64,000 bases of DNA. Source: Sinotaia quadrata (Eukaryota > Mollusca > Gastropoda > Architaenioglossa > Viviparidae). The position numbers and the translations under genes are program-made. The notes beneath the pieces are model-generated. The model was not told the origin of the DNA and made no database searches. It saw only the letters and a list, made by a program, of their open reading frames with translations. The DNA lies in assembly GCA_028829895.1 (NCBI GenBank), contig CM054179.1:71734391-71798390 (forward strand), written 5' to 3'. Positions 32,099 through 46,527 of this stretch are shown here, piece after piece (the stretch's first letter is position 1; the number at the start of each line of letters is the position of its first letter).

Positions 32099-35000
32099 GT
32101 AAATAGTGCTTGTTGTTTCCGATGTGAAAAGCTGATGGTTCTTGAATCCATATGTCGGTACAGAGATTCAGAATTATGATCGTTGTGAATGTCCTTACTA
32201 TTGTTATGGCAACAGAATCACAACTTTAAAAAAATTATATTGATGTTGAAAGGGCCCCACCTCACCTACCCATATATTTCAGTAGCTGTCTTCGATAGTT
32301 ACCGACACTTTCTTTAATTATAATCAGTTTTAATTGGTTTCAACAGACTGGTGTTGATTGTACACGCTTATCTCAATTAGTATAACTACTTCAGCACCAG
32401 CAGCGGCAACAACAATTTATTTCTTCTTCAGTTTAATCGTGATTCCTTCTTTTGTGCTTCTTCTTTTACTTTTCATTTTCTTCTTGTTCGTTCGTGTTTA
32501 ATTGTCATACTTGCATTGACGCTTCAGTGCATTGGAAATTTTAAATAGTCATTAAACTCTGTGTATTTTGTCCCTCCTTTTGGCCATCCTTACAATAGTC
32601 ATGAAGCGCTGTGTATTTTACCTCTCCTTTGGGCTATCCTTACAATAGTCATGAAGCTCTGTGTATTTCGTCCTTCCTTTGGGCCATCCTTACAATAGAC
32701 ATGAAGCTCTGTGTATTTTGTCCCTCCTTTTGGCCATCCTTACAATAGTCATGGAGCTCTATGTATTTCGTACGTACTTTGGCCATCCTTACTTTAGTCA
32801 TGAAGCTCTGTTCATTTTGTCCTTCCTTTGGGCCACCCTTACATGTATCTAATCACCAGTACAAAAAATGTCAGAATGATTCAATCCCAACTGACTGCCC
32901 ATCAACCATTAAATATTTATCTCAAATACCCACCCACCCGTCCTGAAAGACACGTGATCATTTCATCATAGTGAATTCCCTACCTGCTTTTCCCGTTGAT
33001 TGCAAAGAAAATGTCGGTGATTCTCCCTGTCAACCTAGAACCCACCCATTCGTTCTCGGTGTTACTGTTCTTAAAGAAGTGGAGAGTTATTGTAGGTTTC
33101 ACTCTAATGCAAATACATTCAAATAAAAGCTATGCTTTATTTTGGGTCTTTATTATGCATTTACATTTTGGGGGATGAAAATCCGAGAGTAAGGTTAGAG
33201 TTTAACTTTTGTGATTTTGTTGCCTGTGTTACATAACATTTCAGACCTACATGCGTGTGTTTATTATATGTTACATAACATTTCAGACCTACATGCGTGT
33301 GTTTATTATATGTTACATAACATTTCAGACCTACATGCGTGTGTTTATTATATGTTACATAACATTTCAGACCTACATGCGTGCGCTATTCTTTCTCCTC
33401 AAACCAATTTTCACCGAAAATAACCAGTATTTATAACAGTCATACCCTTTAAGAGCTCTTAATTTCTCTCAGTAAAAATCAGAACAATGGATGCTTATAA
33501 ACATGTACATGAAGACGTCTATTCGCGACAGAAGTCGCCCAAATAAATATTAGTACGCATGCGTAAAAAACACAAATAAAACACACATACACACAGGAGT
33601 CCTTGTGCTTAAAGTGTAATCTGGTGTGACTTAGCTGACAACGAGAAAGTAGAAATGTTTCATATCTGTTCAGTTAACGACGAGATTTATTTTTAGCACT
33701 GTCACCAAAAATCTCACACTTCTTCCTTGAACATTTGTCTTCCGCAAACGGAAAATGCCAATAGCGACTTGTTTCCAATGCAGTCCGTCAAGTTTTTGAA
33801 TATTTTTGTTTATATATTTATGCAAATTTTTCATCACGCATACGTACCATTTCACTTGACGCATGTGTAGAAAACTTCTTTTGTGTGCATTTGTGTGTGT
33901 GTGTGTAAGTAAAATGTTATTGTTAGCTTATTTGCTATATGTGTTGGTTCTAATCACTTAATAATCGTGCTGTATTTATCCATTGGTTCTAATCACTTAA
34001 TACTCGTGCTGTATTTATCCACTGGTTATAATCTCTTAATACTCGACCATACTTCTTCATTTTTAACGCGTTTCATTAAAAATGTATACTGTGTCATATA
34101 CGAAGCGTTAAAGTTGATAGACATCGACTATTCTGAACACGAAAATGGGAAACAGTTCTTTATTAAATGAGATCTCTACATCTAATATACATACGTATTC
34201 AAAGCAAAACTCCAAAAGGCATAAGGTAGACTTGTGTACCTCTGATAGATTTCAAAAATGGTTTTGGACACTTGAGTCATAGATCTTCAGCTTCCTGTCA
34301 ACGAGCGTGTCTAGAGATGTCTATGACACACGACACACGCATTTCGTATAGTTAATTAACCAGTGAATTACGACTGGAACATATCCCATAAGGCCAATCT
34401 CTGATCTGAAACAATGTAAAGGCACACCATAGAAAGCAGGTTACCCAGCACTTCTAACACTCATACTCCACTATGACTAACACACTGACCAAGACTCTCT
34501 GTCTGCCCACGATCTACTAAGACAAACAGACTGCATAGACGCCATAGAGTGTATGTCCATGATCTACTAAGACAAACAGACTGCATAGAGTGTATGCCCA
34601 TGATCTACAAAGACTAACAGACTGGTAAGAGAGTCTGTCCACGATCTACTAAGACAAGCGATTGATACGAGAGTCTGTCCATGATCTACTAAGACAAGCG
34701 ATTGATACGAGAGTCTGTCCACGATCTACTAAGACAAGCGATTGATACGAGAGTCTGTCCATGATCTACTAAGACAAGCGATTGATACGAGAGTCTGTCC
34801 ATGATCTACTAAGACAAGCAGATTGATAGGAGAGTCTAATAATGATACGGCACACCAATAATATGAATGTGGCTTGACGTACTCAGCTTTACATGTTGTT
34901 GTGAAATGACAAGGGAAGTAGATTTCGGGTATGCATACGAAAGGAAAGTACAAGCTTGACTCACACTGCACTGACTTCACAGATATGCAACTGAAGGCAT

Positions 35001-35834
35001 TTTCTTAACAGCAACACACACTTTAAAAGAAAAGTAATGAGTAAAATACAAAAAGGCAACAAATAATTAAAGTCAATGAAAATCCCCACTGGCACAGAAT
35101 AGAAATTTTAAAAATGAATTACAAAATAAAATACAAAATGAAACTAAACTAAACAAATAAAATATTTTGTAATGAAAATAAAATTAGATCTTAACAAGAA
35201 GGCAGATATATCCCTAAATGTATGACATTGCTAGTAACGAATAAACAGAGCGTAAACATGGACATGTGTTCAATTTTACGGATTTTCTCTTTCTCAGCCC
35301 AACTGTCATTCTATTTGACTGAACTGTAGGGATTTTAAATTGACGAGGTTCATGGTGTTAGCATCACGTGACAGGACTTGGATGGATGCATACAAAACAT
35401 TCTCGGTGCTTGATGGCTGTGGACACTCTTCTCTAATGAACATCTAGCGGGGAATTGGGAGGCAAGGGTAGGACGGATGAAGGACAATCAATAACTCTTA
35501 TAGAAAAGTAAACTATAGATAAATTTTTAATAATAAAAGGAATCGTATGGTTAAATAACTAAAATGCGGCATAATTTAAAATGTCCCCTTTCCATCGACT
35601 ATGCAGGACATTTAGCGTGGAGTGTAGAACCACTTTGGGTGGGTGGGTGTTTGGCTGGGGGTAGGTGGACTGGTCTGGGTTTGGGATGTTAGGAAGATAC
35701 ATCGTGACAGTCACACTTCACTGGGCACGTTCCGCTCGCGTCACCTGTCAGGAGATGGAGACGGCCGTAGCAGATTTACGGCGAAATCGCGAAGCCTGTC
35801 CACAAGCGCATCGCTCCTCACCATTTTGCACTCC

Positions 35835-35890
<56 letters not shown>

Positions 35891-37096
35891 ATTTCACAGT
35901 GCGTCACTTCCGGTTTCTGTGTACTACAATAACACGGCTCCACTGAGCTCTCTATATATAGCTCCGTGCGTGGCCCGGATGGAGTCCCTTGTGTCTGAAT
36001 AACTGGAGAGAGGTTTGACAACTGTCTTCTTGTCCGACACGCAATAAGAACAGCGATAAACATCATCTCTCGCTGCTATGATAACAGAATTATAGTGCGA
36101 CAATCTTATGACTGTAAGATATTCAGCTAGGCTGGCGATAACTCTCCTGACACGAATTTCCTTTTAGACAGAACTTCCACGTCACATTATCTTGATAAGT
36201 AGGTGGTGGTGGAAGTGGTGTTTTCTTTGTTTTGCTTTTTTAAATATAGAAAGGGAAAGAATTCTTTTTGAAAAGCAATTCAACGTCGAGTCAGAGTTTG
36301 TGTCAAAGCTGGTAACCGACGGGCAAATACTTTGGACAAGTTTAAACTTGATGTGTCATAAGCTAACTTATTTATCACTTATGATCACGCCAATGGACAA
36401 CGCTGTTTAATAAACATTGGGACAGCTCTATATGTACTTGATAAATCTTTTCAGCCAAAAATATTCTTGGATAACAACATGCGTTAGAATGTTAAACGAT
36501 ATAAAAGTTAAATATGCAAGGTAATCATATTCTACGTTCCCCATTTTTAGAACGGACTGCCGTATGTCTTCGGTCCAGAGGTTTCAAAGAATTCGTTCCT
36601 GTGAGCAAAAGACATACAACCTTTACAGTTGACGTCGGGTGTAATGATGTGGTATCGGCAAAAAACATCTGTTGAATTAATCCTTCTTTTGCCCAGACAG
36701 TAAAAGTAAGAGTTTTCGGACTTATTTGCATAATGTATACTGATGCAAACGGTTGAAATGACACATCGGTCGATATCTTATAGTACATGGCGTCATTTTA
36801 TTGTAGCCACTGGTTAAGAGTTGCTTCCTCATGTTTCACCCCTGTCATATTTATCTGTCCCTGATTAATCATCCTTGACTACCTGTCAGGACTAGTAATG
36901 CATGTGTATATGTATGTATTCAAATAGAAAATACTAGTGTGTGTGTCTGTGCGTGCGTGTGTGTTTAAAAAGAGAATTGAGATTTTAAAAACGCAGTGAA
37001 AGAAACAAAGAGTACATTACTGTAAAATCATTATAATAAAAGGTGGACGAATAGTGTTTACACATATGCAAACACGTGCACGCACACATACAAATG

Positions 37097-37177
<81 letters not shown>

Positions 37178-40100
37178 TTCAGCGTAACAATTTCGCATCT
37201 TCTAGTCAGACATATATTTGTATTGCGAAGTCTTGTGAAGTTGTCTTTATTCTTTAAGCCAACTTCACAAGACTTCGCAATACATATATACCCATACACG
37301 CAATGGACAACGAGTACACTACTTTTCTTACAAAATGGTTTCTTTTTATAATACAAAAAAGAAAACAAAGTGTACTAAAGATGCTGAAAAGAATGGTATT
37401 GTAAATATTTTTTTCAAAAGCTAAGAAATTAATTATCCACATTAAAATTTTTTCCTGATTGCCACCAGGTCATGCAGTTATTTCTTGAATTTATTGGAGA
37501 AAATAAGTATTGCGAAGTCTTGATATTATAACTAATTTGTGAAATGAAATGACTTAGACATGATAAACATTTGAATTACTGACACGTTTCACCGTTATAA
37601 ATACACTTATACTGGTCATTGTCTTAAATTAATTAATTATCAGCAACGGGAACTCTGAAGATTTTGCCATTTTGTTTGCGTAGGTAAGTTTTTCAGAATC
37701 ATGCACAGAATTTGAGAATCAAAACAACGTCATTATTATTATTAGGTTGTGCGATGGTTGAAAGCATTGCATTTAATTTCAACGTGTCGCAAAGAGCTTT
37801 ATCTTCTAAAAATAGCGCTCGTCTGACAGCTTGAAGAGTGTCCAAAGTTACTGAAATTACATGACAACGAGTCTCATTGTTCCCGCACCGTATCGCTTTG
37901 TTTGCACAAGCTCACACACGTGCACTCACTCACACACGCATCCGTGCACACCTAGTTTCTGGGTTAGCTTTGTAAATGTTAACTGCTCTGACGTGAGGAT
38001 GTCATCAGTAATACATTTTATACATGCTTTGCCAACAGTTTCCAATTCAGCGACAGGAAACAATGCTAATGATGTATCATGACGTCACATGATAGTACAC
38101 TGATTGCTCTTCCATACCTGAGTGAGAAGACGTCACATATTAGTACACTGCTATTCCATACCTCAGTAAGAAGACGTCACATGTTAGTACACTGTTTGCT
38201 ATTCCATACCTGAGTAAGATGTCACCAGTTTGTGTCCTGTCTTTGCTGTATATGAGAAAGAATTTGCACATCGGGTCATTACGGTCCAATTTTCAGCAGT
38301 AATATAAATCTCATGGCGAGAATATTTCACGGTCACGCTCACTCACATTAATAATGCAGTTAATTGTGAAACAGAGAATGATAAACACTTTCTTCAGTAC
38401 ATTCCCTCATCTCTGTATGTCATTTTCCCTGTGACGTAAACTTGATGTCAACAAAATTGTTATGTTCACATAGCGTTGACTGTGGCGTAAGCTTGACGTC
38501 TGATAAAGTGGTTATGTTCAGACAACGTTGAATATGGTGTCGTACGTAACCACACAAAATTTGCACGTACTAACAACCTTTGCGACCCCCCTCTTTTTTT
38601 TTTTAAAGTTTGTTTTTAACAATAATTTCCGTTAACTTCTTTTCCCCACAGGAATTGCGTGCAAACTTTTCATCTACTTGATGTTCTCAGTTTTTGTAAG
38701 GTTCCTGTGGGGCCTTCCTCCTTTCCCTGGTATTCACGGAGGGTGGTGGTGTTCTGTGTCGCTGTGTTTGGTTGTTGTTTTCTTTGCCTGCTCTGGTTTG
38801 TGACTGTTGTGAGTTGCAGAGCTACAGTCGATTTACCTGTCAGTACTTTCAACTGAGTTACAACTGTGTGTTTTGTATTGGGATGCATTGTTGTTAGAGT
38901 TTAAGTTCGCTTTTGCCTTTGGGGTCGGGTACAGGTGGGCTGGGTGGGGTGTTTTATGGTGGAAGTGTGGTGTAGCTGTGTTTGTGAGTTTGGGTTTGGT
39001 GGTGACCATTGTGATGTGTAAATAAGAATAAGAAAATATGTGTGGAGAAGTTGGTTTTTTTTAACAATAACATTTAGGATTACAGACGAAAAAAAATGGA
39101 CAGCAAGAAAAGTGCAGAAAATATTCACTTGGCATGACAAAATGATGATAACATGTAATATGAAATATAAAATAAACACAACATTTAATTATTTTTTATT
39201 TGAGTGTATTTCTTTGCAATATCAGCAAATACAAAAATGAATTTAATTGCAATAACAAGCCATATTCGCAACATTTTTTTAACTGCGAGATATAAATGTG
39301 CAAACCGAAAATTAAAAAAAATATATATTACATTGAAGATGACTGCAACTACTTACAGTAAAATGCTTCGTTGAAGTATGGGGACATATTTACACAGGTG
39401 CATCTGCACTTCACTATAGCACCAAGATGTACCTATAAACGTGTGATTGTACTTGGATGTAAAATTCAGATTTTTATTTTAATATAATTTTACTTATTTC
39501 TCTGACTTGTTTAATTTAATTTTTTAAAAACATATTTAACAAATTACTAAAATCTTTTTTCTTCAAAATTATAATAACGAATTTAATTAGTTTCAAGATT
39601 TATGAATAATAGTAAGTTATTTTACTACATTATTAAGGCCTACGTATTAGAATTTAAAAGTATTTCACAGCAGTACTAAGATGAACTTAGAAGAGTGTAG
39701 AAGAGTGTAAATATATTTTACTGATATTTTGCCTCAGTACTGAGAGACCTTACAAGAATGTTAATGTATTTTGATGGAATATTTAGGTTTACTTACAAGA
39801 ATATGTATGTAGTATTAAGATCTACTTACAAGAGTGCTCAAATATTTGGTTGCATTATTAAGACATATTAATAGGAGTGCACAACAATTTTATTTCAATA
39901 TTAAGAACTACTTGCAAGAGTGCACGAATATTCGATTGCATTATTAAGATATATTTATAAAAGTGCAAACTATTTTTGATCGCAGTAGTAACATATATTT
40001 ATAAGAGTGCACAAATATTTGATTGCGAAATTAAGATATACTTAGAAGAGTTCACAAATATATGATTGCGGTAATAAGATCTACTTACAAGAGTGCACAA

Positions 40101-41233
40101 ATATTTTATTGGCGTATTATGATGTACTTATGAGTGCATAAATATATGATTGCAGTATTAAGATATACATACAACCGTGCACAAGTATGTGAATGCAGTA
40201 TTAAGATCTACTTATATGCGTGCAGAAGTATATGATTATCGTTTTAAGCTATACTTAGAAAAGTGCATAAATATTTGATAGCAGTATTACGATCTGCTTA
40301 CAAGCGTGCGCAAGTATTTGAATGCAGTACTAAGATCTATTTACGAGCTTGTACAAGTATTTGATTATAGTATATATATATTATTTTTTGTGACTGCAGT
40401 GTCTATATTGCCGTACCATGCACGTCTCAATTTCTTCAACTTCACGGACTTTGCCCTATGGGCGGAGCCACACGTCTCGGTGACGCAGCCAGTAAGGCCT
40501 GAAATCGAAGTGGTGAATGGCCCAGCCCCTCCTCCCGGTGCACCTTCTAATCTGGGAGTGTGGCAGGTATTCCAAGAGCATAACGTGTATTTGTAAATGT
40601 CTGTGTCTGTGTTGTGGGGGTGGGGAGCAGAGAGAGAGAGAGAGAGAGAGTAACATTTAATTAACAATGTCGACTTTCCTTGATTTATTGAATTTCTTAA
40701 TTAATGTAGCTTAGAACAGGGGAACCTGCTTCTGATTTCTTCACTGCCGTACAAAGCTACCTGTATTAAATATGAGCCTAACAAGGAAATTTTGCTGAAA
40801 TTTGCATTAGAAATGTACATTTGTTAAAATTATTGTTTTTATTATTTTATTGTACTTAAACAACTACATCAATATTTTTATTCATTACATACTAACATGA
40901 TTTTGTCTATCACTGTACATGTATTTAAACAGAATGATAGTGACAGACAAATAAACAGAGATATAGGTAGACAATTAAAAAGAGGGGACAAATTACCTTT
41001 GAGACCCGGACCACAAAATTAGAATTTATTTTCATTCAGTGCTAAAATAACAAAATTAAAATATCTGCTTTCTCTATTTCTCTTTTTCATTACAGTTAGC
41101 TTTAAGATTTAAAAAGTGTAAAAATAATAAAAAAATAATTTTTAAAACTTCAAATGTTCATTCATATGTTCTTTTTTCTTAATACATTATTTAAAAATTA
41201 ATTTTTGAAAGCTAAAGTATAAAATTCATTCAT

Positions 41234-41317
<84 letters not shown>

Positions 41318-42155
41318 TCAAACAAAAGAATAATCATAAACAGTTCTTAAAATTAATAATAATTCATCTTGTTTGTCTTTCAGTTTTACAAAAGTTGTAC
41401 AGTTATTGATTTAGTTTCTTCTGTTTTATTATTGTGCTCTCTGCTCAAGGTGTTTCCTCAATATTCAAACGGAGCAGGTACTATGAAATGCAATGTTTAC
41501 ACCACGGGCGAAGATACTGTGGGCAGTTTTGAGGACCGAATGATTGACTTACTTAAAACGCAGTTTCCTCAAGATGGCCGCCTACACTCGTTCTCGCCTT
41601 CTTCGAGATCTGGGGCGGCTTTCCTATGGTACCCGGATGAACGAGCCATGGCTGAGACCAGCATAAAATTCGTGTAAGTTTTGTACCGACACCTTACACA
41701 CCCACTGAATAATATATGTAGTGTTGATTAGTACTAATGCAATTGCAATATGTTTCCTCCTCCAATGTGTCTTTCATGCTTGTGTCAGTACGCTGTCGTT
41801 TGAGTCGAAAGATGAGTAGCGAAAGGTCAGTGCTGAAAGGTTGTACCTCAGTACTTGGCGATTTGGGTCGTAACGCAGAGGCAAATTTCTAAACATTTAG
41901 AAATTCTCCAGAAAGAATACTTTCTGGAGAAATGTGTCAATATTAAATTTGGCTTAACTAGATTCCTAGTGTATTAATATGTTAATTACTAATTTGCTCA
42001 AAACCGTTTGGATCACTGTTCATCTTTACTTGAACAAAAGTGTTCTCTTGAAAATATACAGTTTAGCCATTCACTCAGCACGCGGCTTAGGTCAAATGTA
42101 ATGGTACTTGAAACAAATTAATTATTTCATCACACTCACTCACTCACACACACTC

Positions 42156-42203
<48 letters not shown>

Positions 42204-45200
42204 ACACATACACACACAACACTACGAATTAATATCTGCGAGCACTTAAACCTGCTCTCTAACCGTTTTTGACTAAATACAAAATTATCTGTCCACAAAC
42301 AAAGCATTACTGTCTTGTACAGTTAATGTCAAATCTTAAAAATTCTAGCTTTTGTTATTTTTTTTCAGAGGTTACTTTAATTCAAAATATATTCAGTATC
42401 AGAATGAAAATATCTAAAAAATAAAGAACTAAACGACATTATACATGAGTCAGCAATTCAGGCAGAGTTATCTCCCTTGGAATGTTATTGCCCTATTTCT
42501 TCCAGATTGTTAATTATGAGGAAATTGTATGTTACTGTGGTGGAGTAAATTTGCCAATCCCTATTTCCAAACTTAATTGTTATATAAATTGTTAAATTCT
42601 CAAAGTCACCCGATCTTGTGCTCTCCATATGATTGTAATTTTTGTGTCAGAGTTGGAGTAAACAACTTGGATTGAGAATAATAATGACAGAAATTGCTAA
42701 TGCAATCCAAACCAGTTTCAACTGGACGAATAGTTGTTCATTAACAAACTCATCCACTGGGGATGGACGGAAAGTTTCTTTGTTGAAGAAGCACTCTTTT
42801 CTAATCACTTTGAATTTGAACATAACTTTACTCCGTTCATAAAGATGATCGTTAGCTTATGGAAAGTTAACTGACTGATAAAGAAAGGATGGACTTACAA
42901 TATTTCGTACGTTTGGTATTGATCTATGATTTGAATTAGAGAATGTTTATGTAATTGAACCATTATTTCTATGTTCACTAACTTGACTTCATTGTACATT
43001 ATACTTGTGAATTTTGATCTATGCTATGTTGCGTGTTTATTGGGCTAATGAAATTGTTGCAGGATTTCGTAAGTTGAGAATGTATGTAAGAGAGAAAGGA
43101 GTTTAGAGATAAATATGCCTGAAATTTCGTGCTGCATTAATTTGATTTTGCAGAGAAAGCACGCCCTTTTTTACCTTTTGCTTTAGGCAGCAGTGACTAC
43201 TGTACTTGCTTGTCAGGTTGGTGTGTGAATCCAGCATTGTTGTCAACTTATCAGTAAAACTGTTGCTGTAAATTGATTCCCGTGAATTCCGTTCAAGAGG
43301 CAATATAGCTGAAATGGTGACTTAAGTTTGGTCTTGAGAATTCACAAAGATTATTTTGAATGTTCCTTGTGGTGTGTTGAGTACTACACACAAAAATTCA
43401 AGAAAATTCCTCCTGATATGCTTGATAGCGCATGTGAAATTCAGGATGATTTTCTACGGTGTGCTTTGTGGGTTCATTCAAGATTCTGGAACAGTTGTGT
43501 AACGTGCCTAGAAGGGACACGTGAGACCGCCGCCTGAATAAGAAATATAATATAGTGACTGTTGCAAACTGCGTGATTGAAAACACGTGCTAGTGACAGC
43601 CGCCATCTTTGAAATATTATGTGCATTGAATTTTATTATTTCTCTAAAACTCCACTCTCATTTCTATGATGATATCCATGAACTTAATTATATATTTATG
43701 TTAATTGACTTCTAATGTCTAGGCTAGGATAAACTGAATGATTGTCCAGCATTAATAGAATATTGTTGTGAAGTGATGTAAATGTCAACGCTCTTTGATT
43801 ATATTCATATGTTGTATATTTGGTTGTTGATTTAATAAATTTATTGACCTTCTTACTCATATTGATAACCATATGTTGGAGAGACAGTGGATGGATGGGG
43901 GCTTGCTAAATATAGATTAAAAAGACGGAAATTTTGTGTTCTTTAATGTTGTGGAAGAGAGAAAACGTTTACAGCGCCCGAATATCGTATCCGCCAAGTG
44001 AGAGAGACGAGTGGTGTCTTCTGGAGAATTATTACTATCATAAATTATTATTCGCCTAACTTGTAATTAGTTATGAGTGATTAAATAATAATAATCATCA
44101 TAACCGATAACTAAGATGGCGTTGGCGTCACAGTTACGTTCATATAGCAAATACAGCAGTCAAATGACTGATTTTAACAGCTTGTTTCAATACATATGTA
44201 AGAAAAGTCAACAGAATGCACGTCTGCTCAATATTAGGCGTAGAAAGGTACGCACATTCACCCACCCCACACACAAACACACACCTCCCAACCCATCTTA
44301 GGCCACTGAATGATCTTACGGTTGCTGCGTCTTTTAACTGCTGCATTCCCTTTTAGAAATTACTGACATTAAATGGACTAGCAATATGAAAGACTGCGAC
44401 TTTATGACGGGAATAAGTAGCCATTTACTGAATAGAAGATATTTGGACTAAATCTGAAGAGAGCGGAATCAAATGATTAAAAGAATTTGATCAGTTGGAA
44501 TGAAAATGAATAAGAGAAAGACAGAAAACAGTAGTTAGGTCAGAGAGAGTCGACTGAGTTGTTTCGAATGAACCCGGTTGTTTTGATTTATTGGATGGTT
44601 GTCTTGATTTAGAGCTAAATTGAAGTCAACGAACCAGGTTGTTTAATTTATTACATAGCTGTTTTTATTTAGTGATAAATTGAAGTCAATGAACTCGTCT
44701 GTTTAACTTCCTATTAGATGGCTGTTTTGATGTAGAGCTAAATTGAAGTCAATGAACCTGTTTGCTTAATTTATTATTAGATGGTTATTTTGATGTAGAG
44801 CTAAATGGAAGTCAGGGACCTATGCTGCTTAATTTATTATTAGATGGTTATTTTAATCTACAACTAAATCTAAGTCAGGGAACCAGATTGATTAATTTAT
44901 TATTAAATGGTTGTTTCGATATAGAGCTAAATTGAAGTCAATTTGTTTAGTTTATTAGATGGTTGCTTTTATGTAGAGCTAAATTGAAGTCAATGAACCA
45001 GGTTACTTAATTTATTATTAGATGGTTGTTTTGATGTAGAGCAAAACTGAAGTCAATGCACCCGTTTACTTAATTGATTATTAGATGGTTGTTTTGATGT
45101 AGAGCAAAACTGAAGTCAATGAATCAGTGGTTCAGACTGGAGTCGACGCCGTGGAAAGTTCACCATCCTCCTCCTCCACGCCAAGTCAGTAAGTAACAAA

Positions 45201-45349
45201 TATAGTTTATGTGATATACGTCACTGGTTTGCGTGTACCGTCAAGGTACGTCATTAAATGTTCCATTTCCACGTTTATGCACTGACGTATCGTTAAGACC
45301 AACAGTAAACAATGCAAGAAAATGTAAGATTGTGTATGCGTGTGTGTGT

Positions 45350-45418
<69 letters not shown>

Positions 45419-46462
45419 GGAAATGTGCAATGGTAGGATTATAATTATCGCTATCACTTACATTCGAAGCTTTTTATGAATGTTCGTAAGCTATGTTGTA
45501 GTTTTAATATATAAACCAAAATGTGTGTCTCGGGACGTTGTCAGTAAATGTCTTGTGTCTTATTTGATCTTGTGTGTGTTCAGTCTGAGTTCAAGTTTTA
45601 ACTACATTCTACGGTGTGAGTCGTCATTAAATGTGTCACGCGTCAATAAATGATTATCATGTCGGTGCGCTTGTCATGGTAATATGTGTGTGTGTGTGTG
45701 TGTGTGTGTATTGCTAATAAATGTTTGTAAAATATTGATCTTATCATTAAATCTGTGAATTATCAGTATATACATACGTGTATCGTGTTATATGTGTCAT
45801 TTCAGTAAATATTGGTCGTATGAAGAAATGTTTCGATTTTCCCCCATTTTGTCAGTATCACTATTTCTGTTATAACTAAGCATATGTGTGTTGTTATGTT
45901 AATTAATATTATATATTATATATAGATATTCTACAAGAAAATATTGGTCGTATGAAGAAATGTGTCGATTTTCCCCTTTTTGTCAGTATCACTATTTCTG
46001 TTATAACTAAGCATATGTGCATTGTTATGTTAATTAACATTATATATATATATATATACAAGAAAACACGTCGCGTCAATTTATAAATGCTTGTTCTTCA
46101 TACGCAGCTTTTCAAATCTTCTGCATGGTCATTTTCAAAGACTCAAAGACTAATGTTTTGTCAGAAACTTCCGCTCGCATCATCGTTGATGTCAAACAGC
46201 TTTATTTTAAGCACATCAATCTTGCTTTAAAATCATATTATGAATTTGTTTATATAAAAAAAATCTTTCGTAATTCACACTAACAAATTTCAGCAGTAAG
46301 CATGGATTTGCTTTAAACTTTGCTTGAAATGTGAAAAGTTCTTCTAGTTAAATGCAGACTACAATTCCACTTGAGTTATGTAACTTTTGTTTAACATCTA
46401 TATAAAGTGTGTGTGCGTGCGTGTGTATGTGTGTATGTGTGCGTGCGTGCGTGCGTGCGTGC

Positions 46463-46527
<65 letters not shown>

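Noticed and set aside
36525..36788. 87-codon ORF (-) and an overlapping acceptor-bounded open stretch (+)
   Set aside because: Could be a gene 3 alternative exon by phase, but neither reading resembles a known domain and no donor or poly(A) site supports it.
43328..43537. 69-codon ORF with protein-like composition
   Set aside because: No convincing acceptor/donor in frame with gene 3 and no recognisable family; left unannotated.
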